A stretch of 64,000 nucleotides of DNA from Paulownia fortunei (lineage: Eukaryota > Streptophyta > Magnoliopsida > Lamiales > Paulowniaceae), in contig CM033109.1 of assembly GCA_019321725.1 (NCBI GenBank), positions 19,499,993 through 19,563,992 of the forward strand. The letters run 5' to 3'. Shown piece after piece: positions 1-13,669 of the stretch (position 1 is the first letter of the stretch; every line of letters starts with the position of its first letter). Under the pieces are notes generated by a model that had not been told where the DNA came from, ran no database searches, and saw nothing but the letters and a program-made list of their open reading frames with translations. Position numbers and translations under genes: made by a program.

Positions 1-1447
1 TGATTTGTTGTAAATAAAGGTGTGCATAAATATTTGATCCCATAAATAAGTATTGGTATTAAAAAATAATTTACAAATATTAAGACAATATCATGATTAT
101 TTTAATGCATGGGCTATTTGATATTATCTTTCCATTGTAACCTTTATTATATATGGATTCCAATAGTGACAATTAAAAGAGGTAAAAATAATAAATAGTC
201 ATTTCTCTATCCAAAATTTAAGAGCGGATCCCTAATTTTTAATACTTTTCTTAAATTAATTTCTTAGTTATAACATATTTTTTTTATAATATAAACCACA
301 TTTATCCCATATTTTAAAAAATACAAACTCAAAAGCTTCAAACAACTTCCATGTAGATCTACCTCACACTTTCAAAAAATTTATTACTTAACATAACCTG
401 CACTTGAGTTTGCAATCTTAAAGCTGTAGCACATGACATAGATATGAGCGAAGAAATGCCCCGACACAAAATAACTAATTGTAGCGACACATCGGCAACG
501 TGACATAGAACAAAACAAATGTTCTCAATAGTAAACTTAATGTCCTATGTCTATCAATTAAAATCAAAGAAATACGAGTTTGAAATGGAAGACCAAAATT
601 TTTCTAAGTCTTAGCTAAAAGACTAGGTCATAACAAATAGGCATCAAACCTTCTTAGCAACTTACCCTCGGGGGGGCTTTATCTTCGGTAGTTGCCCCTG
701 CCTCAGTAGTAATTTTGGATGCTTTACTATGACTCTTTCCTCTTCTACACCGAGCATGAAAGAATTCAAAAGCATAATACCCTATGTGGTTGAACGTCAC
801 TCATCATGTGGTCTTTCCTTACCTTAACACTTAATGTAGTAGAGGTGAAACTCATTCAATCTAATATTTTACATCGAGGAGAAACAAATTCTCCCCAACC
901 AAATACTTAGTCAAATTGAGATTAAATTATGAATCACCTCACTCTTACAACTCAATTCATTATCATGCTTGGGCAAACTTCATGGGCGAAGATGTCTCAA
1001 CCCCATACTTAGAGATGTCGAGGCAAAGTTTTCTCAACCAAGCCCCCAATGAGGTCGAGGCAAAGCTTCCTCAACCTAACACTTAGTAAGTTGAGGCAAA
1101 TCTCATTTGACCTACTCACCCAATTTTTCTAGCCTAAACGACTTATTGGCATATTTGGGGAGTCTAACAGTAGCCTCAATCACCTTCGACGAATACCTCT
1201 CTAGAAATACTATTGAAATAAGGCCATCACCTACTTTGTAGTGATAAGGCAACCTCTCTTGAACCAAAGAAATGCCTAAAGGAGATTCACACAGGCTAAA
1301 TGCTCGGTCAAGACTAGAAACAAGACACACCGACTCCCCGACACAACTCGACACCACAGTGTTGTCCTTCCTTAAGGAAACACCTCTACTGTCGCTTAGA
1401 CCAGACAAGAAAGCCAAGCCATGGGCTCAACTTGCTCATGAAAACAC

Positions 1448-1606
1448 CACCCAGGTCAAGACCTCATCTCAACTTTGGGACTTTGTACAAGTTAAGACAA
1501 GTTCTTGACTTGGATAAATAGCTAAGTCAACCTGGACATATGTGTCTAGACAAGGTCTTGACCTGAGTAGGAAGGTAGGTTGAAATCAGGTCTTAACCTG
1601 GAAAAT
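1448..1606. repeat. Cluster of direct and inverted AGGTCTTGACC-like motifs
   Basis: Within about 160 bases the phrase ggtcaagacct and its reverse complement aggtcttgacct, with one- or two-base variants, recur four or more times (near 1452, 1490, 1550 and 1590). They could fold into imperfect hairpins. The pattern may be the subterminal repeats of an unknown DNA transposon. No function is assigned. Confidence 0.4.
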
Positions 1607-3240
1607 GAGAGCTATTGATGGTTCCCCTCACACTCTTTCCAGGTAGGTCGAGCTTGAGCCATACCTCTACCTCTACTTTTGCCATCTCCTACACCTCGCC
1701 TAATCATTATACACTTAGGCGCCACACTACCGTCTCTATTTTCTCCATCTTCTACACATTTCCCAACCACCATGTGCTTCCCTTATATACTTGACTTAAA
1801 GTCTCAAATGCGAAGATAAAAGCATAAAATACCCATATAGTGGAAGAGAAAAAAATTCTAATAAGAAAGAATATTTGACATAATTTTGGGAGATTAGCAT
1901 ATATGGGACACCATGGCTAGCAAAAGATGAACTCTCCGCTTCAATTATGCTTGCAGGCCTCCTTAAGAAAGCTTTTATAGGAATCAGAATCACAATTATG
2001 ACCACAAATCCTCTAATGACTTACTAACTCCTCTAACTTCCTTATGTTGAAACTTACCTGAGAGTGGGGGTCTATATGATGGGCCAAATTATAGCACAGG
2101 TACTCAAGAGGCCCAATAACGGTGGCCCCAACAGGCCTAAAAGGATTGATGGTATATGCACCATACTACACCAAAATATAAATTTCTTTAAAATACTTAT
2201 AAGTACCATTTCTCTATTCATTTTAAGGTATGTCAGCTCATGTGGAATTTACAACTTTCTGCTATATGTCTATATTCTCTGCTCAGGTTATGACTTAAGC
2301 ATGAAAGTTTTTTATATAAACTTTCTCAGCATACCTAACGATTAGCAATTAGCAACTCATAAGGATTTGACTCTCGAAGACATAATTGGCCATTGACAAA
2401 ATAGTAAAACCACATGCAGACTCATAAGTAGAATCAACATAAACAAAAAGATAATATTCTCACAAAAAAGTATAACAAGTGTTTCAAAATACTTTGTTGT
2501 TAAAATAATTGGAATGCTTCAAGACAATGGTCTCACACGAAGAAAGAAATAAGTGCAAAATAGCTCCAAAAAATAAAAATGCTAAATAGGGGTAAATAAA
2601 TAGACTTTTGATAATTGAAAAGATTTTTTTTTTCAGTTTATTGAAGAGGGCTATTTTAAATATCGTGTTGAAACGACTCTTGAAATGTAACATATGGACT
2701 ACTTACACTATAATTACCATTTTTTTGTAGACTATTTTTTGTTTTTTAACTTGAAAGGATATCACTTAGTCATGAGTATAGACTAATTTATTCAAAAAAA
2801 AAAAAAAGACAAATTACTCATATTAGAGATAAAATGTATATTATTGATTGAGTATGATCAAATGGGGATTTGGACAAAAAAATTTCCTAATTACAAAAAT
2901 TTCGTTCATAATTACAAAAATCTCTTAACAAAATTTGCTTTGTTAAAAAGTGCAGATGGAAGTCGTAAATTAACCATTTTGCTCTCAACAAAAAATGGTT
3001 AGTTACCAGTTTATTAAACAACAACTCTGCCCTCACTGTTTTGGTAATGTTTATATAACAGAGTTTTGGTATATTTATAATATTTCTGTTGTTGAAGTAG
3101 TATTTTTGTAGTATATCATAATACCTTTTTTTCCCTCAAATATACGGAGAATGTTTTGGATTTTGGAGTTCAATCATAATTTTTATTATTTTTACTTTAA
3201 GAGACTCATCATATGATATCGTAAATCGTTCTCTTCCTCT

Positions 3241-3620
3241 CCCAACCACTGGCCTCTCTCTCTCTCCCTCTCTCTCTCTCCCTCACCATTATCACAGCCT
3301 CTTCTTTGCATTTTCCTCCTCAACGCCACCCATCCTCTTCTCTGTCCCCTTCCCCTTTTCTTTTGATCTTCGCATTCCTCTTTTTCACCCTTCCACATTT
3401 TCCCACCATTCTTCATTCACCCTCTTCCGTGTTCCCGCTCTACACCTCTCTGCTTTCTTTCCCCCTTATATCTCTCCATTCTTTTGCCCATCTCTCCAAC
3501 CTTATCTCTCCCTCATTTTCACTCCTTATCGATCTCTCTCTCTCTCCTTTGTTGCTCACCGTGTGCTGTCTTTCTCCCTACTCACCAACACCCCCTCCTC
3601 ATCTTTCTCTTTGCTACGCC
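3241..3620. repeat. CT-rich low-complexity tract with (TC)n microsatellite
   Basis: The + strand is almost purely pyrimidine, with tctctctctc runs near 3255-3285 and 3535-3547. Open frames here encode Ser/Pro/Leu or Arg/Glu-rich strings that follow from base composition, so I do not call a gene. Confidence 0.8.
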
Positions 3621-5799
3621 CTAGAACTAAAGTAATGCCTATAAAAAATTGAGACAGAAAAGTAAAAAAAAAATAAGAAAAGAAAATGAAAATACAGATT
3701 TTTTTAATTATTTCTTATATAAAATTAAGTCGAATTAGTTTTAGAATTCCTCTCTTTTTTGTATTTTAATTTTGAAATCCTAGAAAAAGTATTTTAACAA
3801 GTTATTTTTACAGATACAAGAAAGATTGTTAGTGTAGTATATATTTGGTGGGCCAAAAAAAGCCACCAACAGAGAATTTTTTGCCATAAATGACTGATTT
3901 TCTCCATCAAGCACTTATGGCCTTGTTTATTCCAATTTGCAAAGACTATTTTCACATTCTAATTACATTTCAAAATCGAGAATCAAGTTTGATTTACCCA
4001 ATTTCGCTAACAAATACTCATTTCTACATCTTGTATTTTCACAGTGCTATCCTATCAACCCAATTTCAATCCTTCATCTGAAACCTACTCACAAGTCTAT
4101 CAGTACACTATTCACCATCAAATCTGGGTCAAGTCAAATTAATGGAGGCTAACCTCCTTCCTTCCTCTTTTATTCGGTCAAGAGATGCATAACAGGTCTT
4201 CTTCAGCATATCCTAAACCCAGCACAAAACACACTGCAAAATCCTAACACATCAACACAGTAGTGAGAATGATTTTCCATCGCCAAGAAATTAAAAAATA
4301 AATAGAATGTATGTGGGTTTTTGTGGATGTAAATCAGTAGCTACCCTCTTTAGGGTTGTTACAGCCTCTAATTTTAGAATTTTAGAAGGAGGCTGACAAA
4401 TCCATTGTTGGGCTCCATGAATTGGAGTAAATTTGGCCTAATCTACCTCGTGTATGCTTGTTCTCAAAACATTACCTTTAGTAATGGTTTTATACTCTTT
4501 TTCTTGTGTCCTATCATAGCCTATGTTTATAGATCTTGTATGATATATGTTTTAAAAAGGTTTTCGTTTAGATTTTTCACCATTTCCATTGTTGATATGG
4601 GATTTTCATGATTTTTTGTAAAAAATTTTCATGGGTCTCTTGTTGACATGATTTTTTTTTTAAATTTTAAAACATTGGAAAGAACCTTTTTTTACAAAAT
4701 ATTATCACCCTTCATAGTACATCTGGGGTTCACATGAAGTTTTTGGTTTTATTTGGATATTTGAAATTGTTGTTGGTGATTTTTAGGTGTGTTGGAGGAA
4801 TTTTATTCCACATTTTTCGTAGTTGATATGGATTTCACATCAATTTTTCATTTATTCTGCTTATCTCCTCTCAATATTTTTGGTTTGTTGTAGGAATTTG
4901 AAATTGCATGTATATTTTGCCTACTCGAAAATATGTTTGTGAATTTTTGGTGTTGAAAGGATTTTTTTCCCCATTCTCTTAAGTTGATTTGTGCTGCTAT
5001 TGATATTCTTTTTTGAAGTTTATTTTTCACATTAATGCATTCATTGTTGTCTTACAAATATTTAGTTTGGTGTTTATTTAGACTGGAAATTGCAAAACAA
5101 TTTTTGTTGGGGGTTTATATTTAGTTCAATTTTTTGTGCGGGATTACTACTCCAGGCTTAGTTGTCTTACTTTGTAAAATTCTGTAAAATAATTAACAAA
5201 ATATGTAATGCTCTTCATGTTAGTTGTCTTACTTTGTACAATGCTGTAAAATAATTAACAAAATATGTAATGCTCTTCATGTTTCATTTGTTAAATGGTT
5301 TTCTTTGTGTGGGTTTACTGCTGTAATTTTCACAGTTAGTTGATAATGTTGTTGTTTTTGTTTAAATTTGTGATATGCTCTTCATGTTGGTAAACTAAAG
5401 TGGTAGATGGAGTATTGTTCTGAGCAAGTATGAATGTGAAGTGGTATGACTATGTAAATGGAACAGACATTGTAGAGTGGTTGTAAATGTAATTATCTAC
5501 TATTATTGCTTCTCTTCAATTTCTATTTTACATGTTCCTCTTTGTTCATTTACTTGAAATAGAGGTTAAAAGGCCCTTTGAAAACTCTGGAAAATTTTCA
5601 TCATATACATGTATCCTTTCGCAATGATAGATGTTTCATTTATGTGTAAATATGATATGCATTACGGAAAGAGTGTTGTATTGGTACATGATCATCCATA
5701 AATGTGCACTTTTAAAAAATAAATTATGTAGTTTTTGATTACAAGTGTATTTTGTGTAATTGGCATTAGTCTAAGTTCAAAATATTGCCTAATTTTAAA

Positions 5800-7141
5800 T
5801 ATGACATTTCATAATTCCCATTGCAAGATGACATATTGCACTGTCAAAAGTATGCAACATGGAGGGCCTATTAAAGCAACTGTTGGGTTTGGTTATTGCA
5901 TTGTGGAATCTGATGTTGTGTTATGGATTATATGGGTAGGTACGTGTTTCTTATCATGTTCACACTTTGTACAATCAAGATCCCCTTTGTAGCCTAGTTT
6001 ATATTTTATTGTGTTCTTTGTATTCTGTTGAAGTTATGTATATTAGATATTTAATACTTACTGGTTTATTGAAGTAATTGGATTAATTGAAACCTTTAGA
6101 TGACTAAGCAAGGAAAAGGAAAAGAAACAGAGAAAACACTAGCCCCGAGTGGTAACCTTAGCAACCAACCACATTGCCAGAAGGACGATGCCTATTAGAT
6201 CTACCAACAATGGGCCTGCTTGTTGAAGTTCATGTATGAGCAGTTCTAAAACGTGCAACTTTTGTCCTCAACCTTTAGTGACTAGGTTAAGGGGGATAGC
6301 GAAGGAAATGTATGAGTGAACTGAGATACCTTATAGAGTGGGACATGGGAAAGGGAAGACATGCATTCTGATGGTGTTGTGGGGGTAAGTTTCATGACCT
6401 AATCACAAAAGAAAATAAAATAAAAGAAAGGGCTTTGGATAGGACTAGTTGACCTGCACAGTCACTGCACCAGAGCTGCCTGGATTACAGTAATTCCCTA
6501 TAAGATTTTGTCATTTAATAAGTCCTTTAGTTCATAGCTATTACTTGTCTTAAACACATTTAGCCCTAATAATTTATGTACTCTCTTGTTGCATTGTAGA
6601 AAAACCCATATAAGGCTAGTTTCCGCAAAAAAAGATTCCCCTTTTACCAATTTTGCACAGAAAATGCTTGCTAATTCCATGGAAATGAGTTCTATTACAT
6701 GTTCCTCGGCCATGGACATTTGGGATTCCGATTTGGATGCACTTAACTGCAACAGTCTTGGTTAAGATAAGGGTCATATCCCCATTTCTGGCAACGTGTC
6801 TGTTGGGAATCTAGGCACATAATTTCTTGTCAATGTAACCGATATTCCAGGGCCTTTTTCACTATCTAGGGGGGATAAAAGCAAAAAATTCAAGTCCAAC
6901 AGGTCATCATGGATTGACCATGCCTTGGACGCGTGGGCTTCTATAGAAACTTGGCAGATATTCAACTCACTCAATCTTGGAGTACATGGCCTTGTTGAGG
7001 AACATGGAAGGCCTGCCATGACACTGGTTCTTCAAGGCTCAAGATTCTTTATTGAGCAAAATGCAGCGCGAAATGTTTCTGCTAATAAGTGATGAGGAAA
7101 AAAGGGATTGGGTTGAGTCATTTGGGACTGATGGAGGAGTT
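5800..7141 (+). pseudogene. Myb/SANT-like ORF1 relic of the Harbinger element
   Basis: Myb/SANT-like accessory proteins of plant Harbinger elements bind DNA and assist the transposase. Two blocks resemble the family. The first is GFGYCIVESDVVLW near 5888-5930, the usual GFGWD...VW end of the domain. The second is KNPYKASFRKKRFPFY from about 6601, the usual HPxAxxFRxKxFPxY continuation. Between them lies about 660 bp starting with gtaggt and ending ttgcattgtag, which would fit an intron. A tail near 7050-7110 reads MFLLISDEEKRDWVESF, like the C-terminal end of such proteins. Stops and frame changes interrupt the rest. The identification is from pattern only. Confidence 0.5.
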
Positions 7142-7639
7142 GTTCTATGATGTGCTTTGCAGCCATGTAATATGTGATGCCGCGTACTTGTCTTCTATTT
7201 GTTTATGGTTTGAACAACAATTTTGTTCTTAACTTTGGGTTTGTAATGTATTGAAACATACTATTATGCACTTTGGTAATTCGGATGCTGATTGTTTTTC
7301 ACGTTGGTACAACCCATCCATGACAGGTTATGGAATAGGAACTTCTATGTGCCAATTTTGGTGTGCTTTGATCAAATCACTTGTAACTAAATGCTTCCTA
7401 TTTCTATTATTGTTGCATTAAGAATATTGAATGAATTTATTCTTTGTACAAATATTTCGTTGTTATCAATATTATTTTCTTAAGTGAACTAATAATCATT
7501 GTTATATTGACACTTTTAGTTTATAATATATAATTGCCACACTTAATTCTAATAAATATAATATTGACAAAAAGTTAAGCAATAGACAGTTTCTATTCGA
7601 ATGGCAGAGCATGTTAGGGCTAGTATATTATCTGGTGAA

Positions 7640-8450
7640 TGATAGAATACTTGCATAATGGATGTATTTAAATATTATTTATGTGAACTGATTAATGAAT
7701 TACCATACAATTTAAATATACAAATATTAGTAATTCATTATAGAATAGTCATTACATTTTTATTTGCAAGTATACTCCATATTCTTTTGTGTACCATGTA
7801 CACAAATTTACATACTAATTATCAGTTAATACTTGTATATTACATTTATATAGGTATATATCTGAATATATATAGAAAACTTGTGTGTATATATATGTTT
7901 AAATAGTTTGTCTATCTATAATTACATTTAGATGTGTGAACATATATATTTATATATTTATGTATGTATATGACAAAATTTTATATATTTGTATACATAA
8001 ATATATGATATTTATGTACATACTATTTGTAATTATGTTGATATACATATAAATGCATTAATTTATAAGTATTTATATGTTCATATATGTATAATTACAT
8101 AAATGTACTTCTATAATATTATAAAACATTATTTGTAATTAATAATATAAATGTAATAAATTATAAACATTAACAAGTTCATATATGTATAATTACTCTA
8201 AATATTATAAAAAATGTATTTAATAATCAAAATAATACATGTACATAAACATACATATATAGATAGTTATATTATATTTTGTATATGCATATATACATAT
8301 TTATATTGATTTTTGTGTATACATACAAAAGTGAATAACTAATAAACTTATATTGTATATATACATATATATATGTATATATTACTGTATACGTATCTGA
8401 ATATATTTATATATTTATAACATACAATCTTTCATTATATTGGAAGTAAG
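7640..8450. repeat. AT-rich low-complexity block (tatata/atatgtata-rich)
   Basis: About 800 bases are dominated by short alternations of tatata, atatgtat and acatatat. It sits between the Myb-like relic and the transposase relic. It has no coding potential beyond compositional frames. It may be an expanded simple repeat or a nested AT-rich element. Confidence 0.7.
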
Positions 8451-8754
8451 TATTATGCATTATTACTAAGCCTTTGTTGTTGAGCCTTTTTGGTTTTCAG
8501 CAGTTCAGGTGCACTGACTGTACTTGAAATAGATAATGTCAGGAGTCATAACATAAATATTGAGGATGAGCAACTAAATTCCTCTAATGGGGAGAAAGAC
8601 CTTCCAAATTCATATGTAGATGGTACTTTATCCACCTTAAATGACGATAAGGATGACTCATTAGACTTTAGTTGTAGTAGTGACTCCCTTGGGGAGATGA
8701 CTTTCTTCTTCGCGTTGTTTTGTCGAAATTATTTCTACCAAAGATGACCAATGC

Positions 8755-10026
8755 ACACATTTCAGTTGCAGGGCTAGGATTGGCTCATAGAACTTCTATG
8801 TGGTCATCTAGATTGCATTTTTGAATCTCTGAATGCACAAATATTTTTTCAATACGTTGTGTCAACTAATATCAAACTGTGACTGGATGAGGATAAATTG
8901 TTCAACGATAGTTGGCATTAGGGAATTTGTGGTAATCTTTCTTCTTGTTGTTTGTTTTGTTACCTGTTAACTCACTATGCGAGAGATTGCAACATTGTTG
9001 GGATCATTTTATCAAGCGTGTCGCCAGAGCATATGCAAGTTGGCTCCAAAGCTTAGTCGCCCTTCAGACTTTGAAGTAATTTATCCAAAATCTTAAAATG
9101 ACCTACAAACTTTACCCTTATTTTGAGGTACTATATCCTGTAATCTATATCCATCCTTGATTAATATGCTTGCAAATATTGAATCATGAATTTAAATGGA
9201 GCAAAAGTCATCGTCAGTAAAATTTAAAATTATCTTCGCACCTTGTAAGATTGTGTTGGAACAACTGATGGAACTATTGTGTTTGCCTTGCCCTTTGCTA
9301 GCAGGCACAACATCTACCGTTCTATGAAGGAAAAAGATGTCCCAAAATGTCATGGTTGTTTGTGATTTTAGCGTAATCTTTAATTATATTTTGGCGAGAT
9401 GGGATGAAAGCATGAATGACTCAAGTGTTCTCATGGATGCATTGAGAACCAATGCAAACTTCATATGGCCCCACAAGGTGACATGTGGTTGACTTATATG
9501 CATTTGTATATCAAATATCTCTTCATAACTTGAATACAAACAAAACTAATTTTACGCCGTTTGTATGGAAGGAAAATATTTTCTTGTAGACTTGGGGTAT
9601 TACAACTTCTCATATTTTTTGGTACTTTATCGATCACAGAGGTACCATATAAATACTTAGTACAAAAATTACCGTGAGCTAAGTGGCCCATATGAACTCT
9701 TTAATAAACGCCATTCTAAGCTCCATAATGCTATTAAGCGTACATCTAGAGTGCCGAAGGGGGAATTTCCAATACTGAAGTGCCTTATGCCACGTTATGT
9801 GCTCATTCGATAAGTTCAAATTGTAATTACATGTTGCATCATCCATAATTTCATAGGCAAGTATTTTGCTGATGACCAATTCTTCATTCTTATTGAAAAT
9901 GGGGAGTTTGACAGACAAGACACATACGATGATAAAGAAAATTATCTGCAAACATTCCAAGAGGACATTAACGCCCAGTCTGTGTTTTGTGATGCTTTGG
10001 TAGATACAATATGGGCAAATAGATGA
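8755..10026 (+). pseudogene. PIF/Harbinger (HARBI1-like) DDE transposase pseudogene
   Basis: The transposase cuts and pastes the element. Recognisable parts in order are an N-terminal block (GHLDCIFESLNAQ near 8805), HYARDCNIVG with SICKLAPKLSRP near 8970-9060, and the DDE core: DCVGTTDGT at 9249, VMVVCDF and ARWDESMNDSSVL at 9350-9430, GKYFLVDLGYYN near 9570, and ELFNKRHSKLHNAIKRT near 9694. A gap of about 120 bp before DCVG begins gtacta, as an intron might. The glutamate usual in the last block (VIERxFG) is lysine here (AIKRT). There is a frameshift after KDVPK near 9340 and several stops, including one near 9493. The gene is dead; the family assignment is strong. Confidence 0.8.
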
Positions 10027-12999
10027 ATGTTATTGCAAGGGTTTCTTTGTGGTTGGAAAGTTAATAAAATGGACTATGTGGGCTCTTTTGTAGGACTTAA
10101 CTAAATATTTTGTAATTATCATGCTCCATTATGATCATTTTGGCTTTCAAATATATTGTATAGGTTACGAATCCAATAGATTCCCTAAAATTATTGTTGT
10201 TTATATAGACTACCCCTTACTTCTGAATGCTATTTCAACCCTAGTATTCATAGTTTCCTCTCAAAATGAAACATACAATGCACCTATGTGTAGATATGGT
10301 AGGGATCGTAAGGTCATACAAATAGGCCGAACTGAGGCCAATATGACAGATGTTTCTATACTTGCCCTTTAGGAGGGGATCACCCTAAATGCTTTTGTGT
10401 GGGGATGATTGCATAGAAAAAAAATGGTCATGGTAGTGTGCACTATAGGGCAAGTTCATCTGCCACTTCAACACACTGCGCACATACAGCCACTGTTAGT
10501 AGTCATTTTACTCTCAACCTAATTATTCCACTACCATAGTACATGGCTCGATTGCCTAGGACTCACATCTCTTATATAGGGTTGCGATAAAGCATACGAC
10601 TACAATGATGATGTATTGCATTGTTGTTTGCTGTGGCATTTTGTTATATCTACATGCTTGCTTGTTAAAATTCTTGTTTCTATGAAAACTTGGGGCGGTC
10701 ATTCTATTTCCCTTCTTTGTCAAATTTTTAGTTAATGTGGCTATTACGTTGGTGTTGTTGTTATGTTAATTATCTATTTGCTAGTTTTTGTTGCTTTCTT
10801 TTGTAGTTCATTTTAGCCTAATATTGCTTATGAAATACAAACATAGTTATATTAAATTTCAATTAAGTATTATTTATGATGAATTAATTGGTCCATTTAC
10901 TTGTCTATCGGTTTTTGAGTTTCAAACATTCAACTCATAATTTTGTTGTAATGTTGTTTTATATTATCTTTTTAAGTGGTTTAGTGATTATTAGTCAAGT
11001 TAGCGGTTATGGAGGACATACTAACGTCCCTAATCTTGGGCTTAATATGTGGGGGCATAGAGGAAGATGACAAGTTCATTTTATTTGTTGCGTGAGAGAT
11101 GTATTATACTGTTTACTAACACAACATTTGGTGGGCTTTGCATCTTGTGAAGAAGCGATTGACATTCTAAGGTTGAAGTTCCAAGGTTGATAAACTAATT
11201 TAATAAGAAATCTATGTTGGAGCAATATTTTCAGCTTTTCAATGTTTAGCCTGGTGATTAATTATGTTTATATATCAATCCTTATGATCATAGTTCTCAT
11301 GTTGTTTGTAGATTTACTTGAATGCAGAGAATTACTTTCATGAGGCACCAGACCAATGGGAAGATGTAAAAGTCCTCTTTGCTACTGATAAAGTTGTCAA
11401 AGTGCAACCACTAGAAGTAATACTACCTTAGTCACAGAAATCTAGCCAAAGTGCCCTATCATTATTTCGGGCACCTCCACTAAGACTTCAGGCAGCCAAC
11501 AACAAAGACCACCACCATTGGGTGATGCACCTATGGTATGGGAGTCATTGGCTGCCCTTAGGTTGACAAGTGGAGCTTGCGCCATGTGATGAATCAGAGC
11601 ACAGTGAAGAGCCTGACACCTCAGCCGATATTGAATCCCACGGTGTACTAATTTTCCACATCCAAGATATAATCTTTATCAACTGGCTTACTTTACATGG
11701 GTACCCACAAACATTGGGGAGTGAGCAATCTACTGTTGCATTGCATGAATCATGGCCTACGTGGGACTCCTTATAGTCATGTTACTATAATGCGTACTGT
11801 TACTGGCATTGGAATTCTTCAACCTTATATGCTACTTATACTTTGGCGACAATCATTATTTCGGTAAAGTTGATGATTTTGTTTTTGTTGAATGTTGAAG
11901 ACTCGTCATGGTACTGCTTTGTAATCTAGGGAGATGAAGACTTATGCTTGCCAATAATTATTTGTTTATGGTGTACTAAGCATAGTTTGTATTATTATCA
12001 AGATGAATTAGTGGCATTTTTGTATAATCGTGCTTCACTGACTATGCAGATTAGCTAAATTTTTGTTTATCTCCTTGTCATAGAATGTCTATGTGGAATG
12101 ACCAATTTTTTATGTAGTTTATTAGATGGTGCGCACGTGTTTTTTTAAGGATATGTAAAATATGTTTTTGCAGAAGGTTCATTTGTATGTGCTTCACTAT
12201 TATAGTGTACTCTAATGTCATACATGTTACCAGCTAAGTAAAAAGCTACAACCATTATCAACCTTATACACCAAGCATTATACCAATACATTTTACAAAA
12301 TCCATTAAACATTGTGAACCTTGAAAGAAAGACTTATCTTATTTCATCACCTAAATTTATGTTAAGCAATAATAGATTTATGTTTATTGAAAATTTGAAT
12401 TTCCTATTACATCATGTTATTTTTTGCTTCTACAAACTGGTAGCCTAATAATTTGGTAAGTCCATATATTAACTTCATACATAAGGATAAAATAACCTCT
12501 ATTATTAAATAAAGGGAAAACAATATAGGAAAAATTAACGGCTTCAGACATATGGTTTAACAATGATGAAATAGGATTTTATGAATGCAATTGACTCATT
12601 ATATATTTGCTTCTGTACTATATCTTGTCATAAAAAAAAGAAAATGAATCCCATTGAACACAACCAACAATAGCTCCAAATACTTACATTATGTAAGCAC
12701 AAATCACAAGTACCACAAATATCATGTATCAAAGTAAAAGCTTGTCCCAAATATATAATAATGTATGTCGTGCAAAAGATAACATCCGTGACACCATTAA
12801 ACCTACCATCACCAACTATTACAGTAATAAATCCCCATAAGGATACAACCATACTAGTAAAAAACATGCCCCTGCAAACAACACAAAGAGCTATAATAGG
12901 GATATAAAAAGTACAATAACACATCAAGGCAATGTAGGTATTTTTTGTGACCACGTCTACGATACCTATGCAAATTTGTGCTCTCCATGCAACCATTTG
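10027..12999. other. Non-coding interior of the Harbinger element
   Basis: No domain is recognised between the transposase relic and the minus-strand Myb-like relic. A short + strand stretch near 11310-11420 (YLNAENYFHEAPDQWEDV) looks protein-like but matches no family I can name. The remainder is AT-rich and full of stops. Confidence 0.4.
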
Positions 13000-13669
13000 A
13001 ATGGGATGGGGCTGGAAGGGATAGTACTATTGAGAGTAGTATTGTAGGGGCATCTGAATCGACTCGGCAAAAGCTACCTCATCATTTGAATCATCACTAA
13101 CCACAATAGGAGCATCCTCTACCATACCAAGCTAAAAAACTACATCAATTTCAGTTATTTTGACTTCACAAAAGTTGTAATCTAAAGATGCAAATAATGG
13201 CTCATCTAAAGTACGAATGCAAACAAAATTAAGTGAATGCCAATGTATAGTATAACCCTAACAACTCCACAAATGCATCAAACATTATAAATAAAAAATC
13301 TAAAGTGGCCATGTATTGTACAAGTTACATATCTAACCAACATGATCCCAGTATAGCCCGTCAACCACAATAATATTCCTCAGAGCATCATATTCAATTC
13401 TTGGCAACTCAATATATTGCACAAAGTCATAAAACCTACATCTCAAACTTTGGATTTTGTTTACTATTTTTGCATATGAAATATATCTATATAGATCTCT
13501 CAACAAAGACTGAGGAACACTACCACAAAAATCCTAAAGGACATATACTTTAGATAAGTCAAAATCCTTTGTAGCAATTGTGACCATAGTTACGAGAGTA
13601 GCCTCCTCGTCATGGGTCCACCAAAGGTCCCTAAACATGTAGTCTAGGGCTATATTCCTTGTGCGAACC
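13000..13669 (-). pseudogene. Second Myb/SANT-like relic, opposite strand
   Basis: Read on the minus strand from an ATG at 13669, the frame opens with the domain start (DLWWTHDEEATLV). It ends in the typical second half, with KIQSLRCRFYDFVQY followed by IEYDALRNIIVVDGLYWDHV near 13345. It contains one stop in the middle (after KVYVL). A further acidic stretch APIVVSDDSNDEVAF near 13100, across an intron-sized gap, resembles the linker of such proteins. It is the better preserved of the two Myb-like relics in the element. Its direction opposes the transposase relic, so the two would be convergent. Whether both Myb-like pieces belong to one element is unclear. Confidence 0.55.

Larger units (their letters stand above)
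1..3918. other. Intergenic DNA, no recognised gene
   Basis: AT-rich sequence with no reading frame resembling a known protein. Short open frames (for example 1112-1417 minus, 1272-1508 plus) are of chance length. The part from about 640 to 1780 is less AT-rich and has recurring phrases such as gaggcaaag...ctcaacc, which suggests an old repeat, but I cannot name a family. Confidence 0.5.

Noticed and set aside
1112..1508. Opposed open frames at 1112-1417 (minus) and 1272-1508 (plus)
   Set aside because: They overlap each other on opposite strands with no recognisable motif; the length is within chance for this base composition.
3306..3635. 109-codon open frame rich in Ser, Pro, Leu and Phe with a signal-peptide-like start
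   Set aside because: It lies wholly in a pyrimidine-rich low-complexity tract; the absence of stops follows from base composition, and the opposite strand is open too.
12628..12996. 122-codon hydrophobic minus-strand frame that looks like a membrane protein
   Set aside because: It lies in the decayed Harbinger interior; the hydrophobicity comes from T-rich codons and there is no family resemblance or conserved partner.
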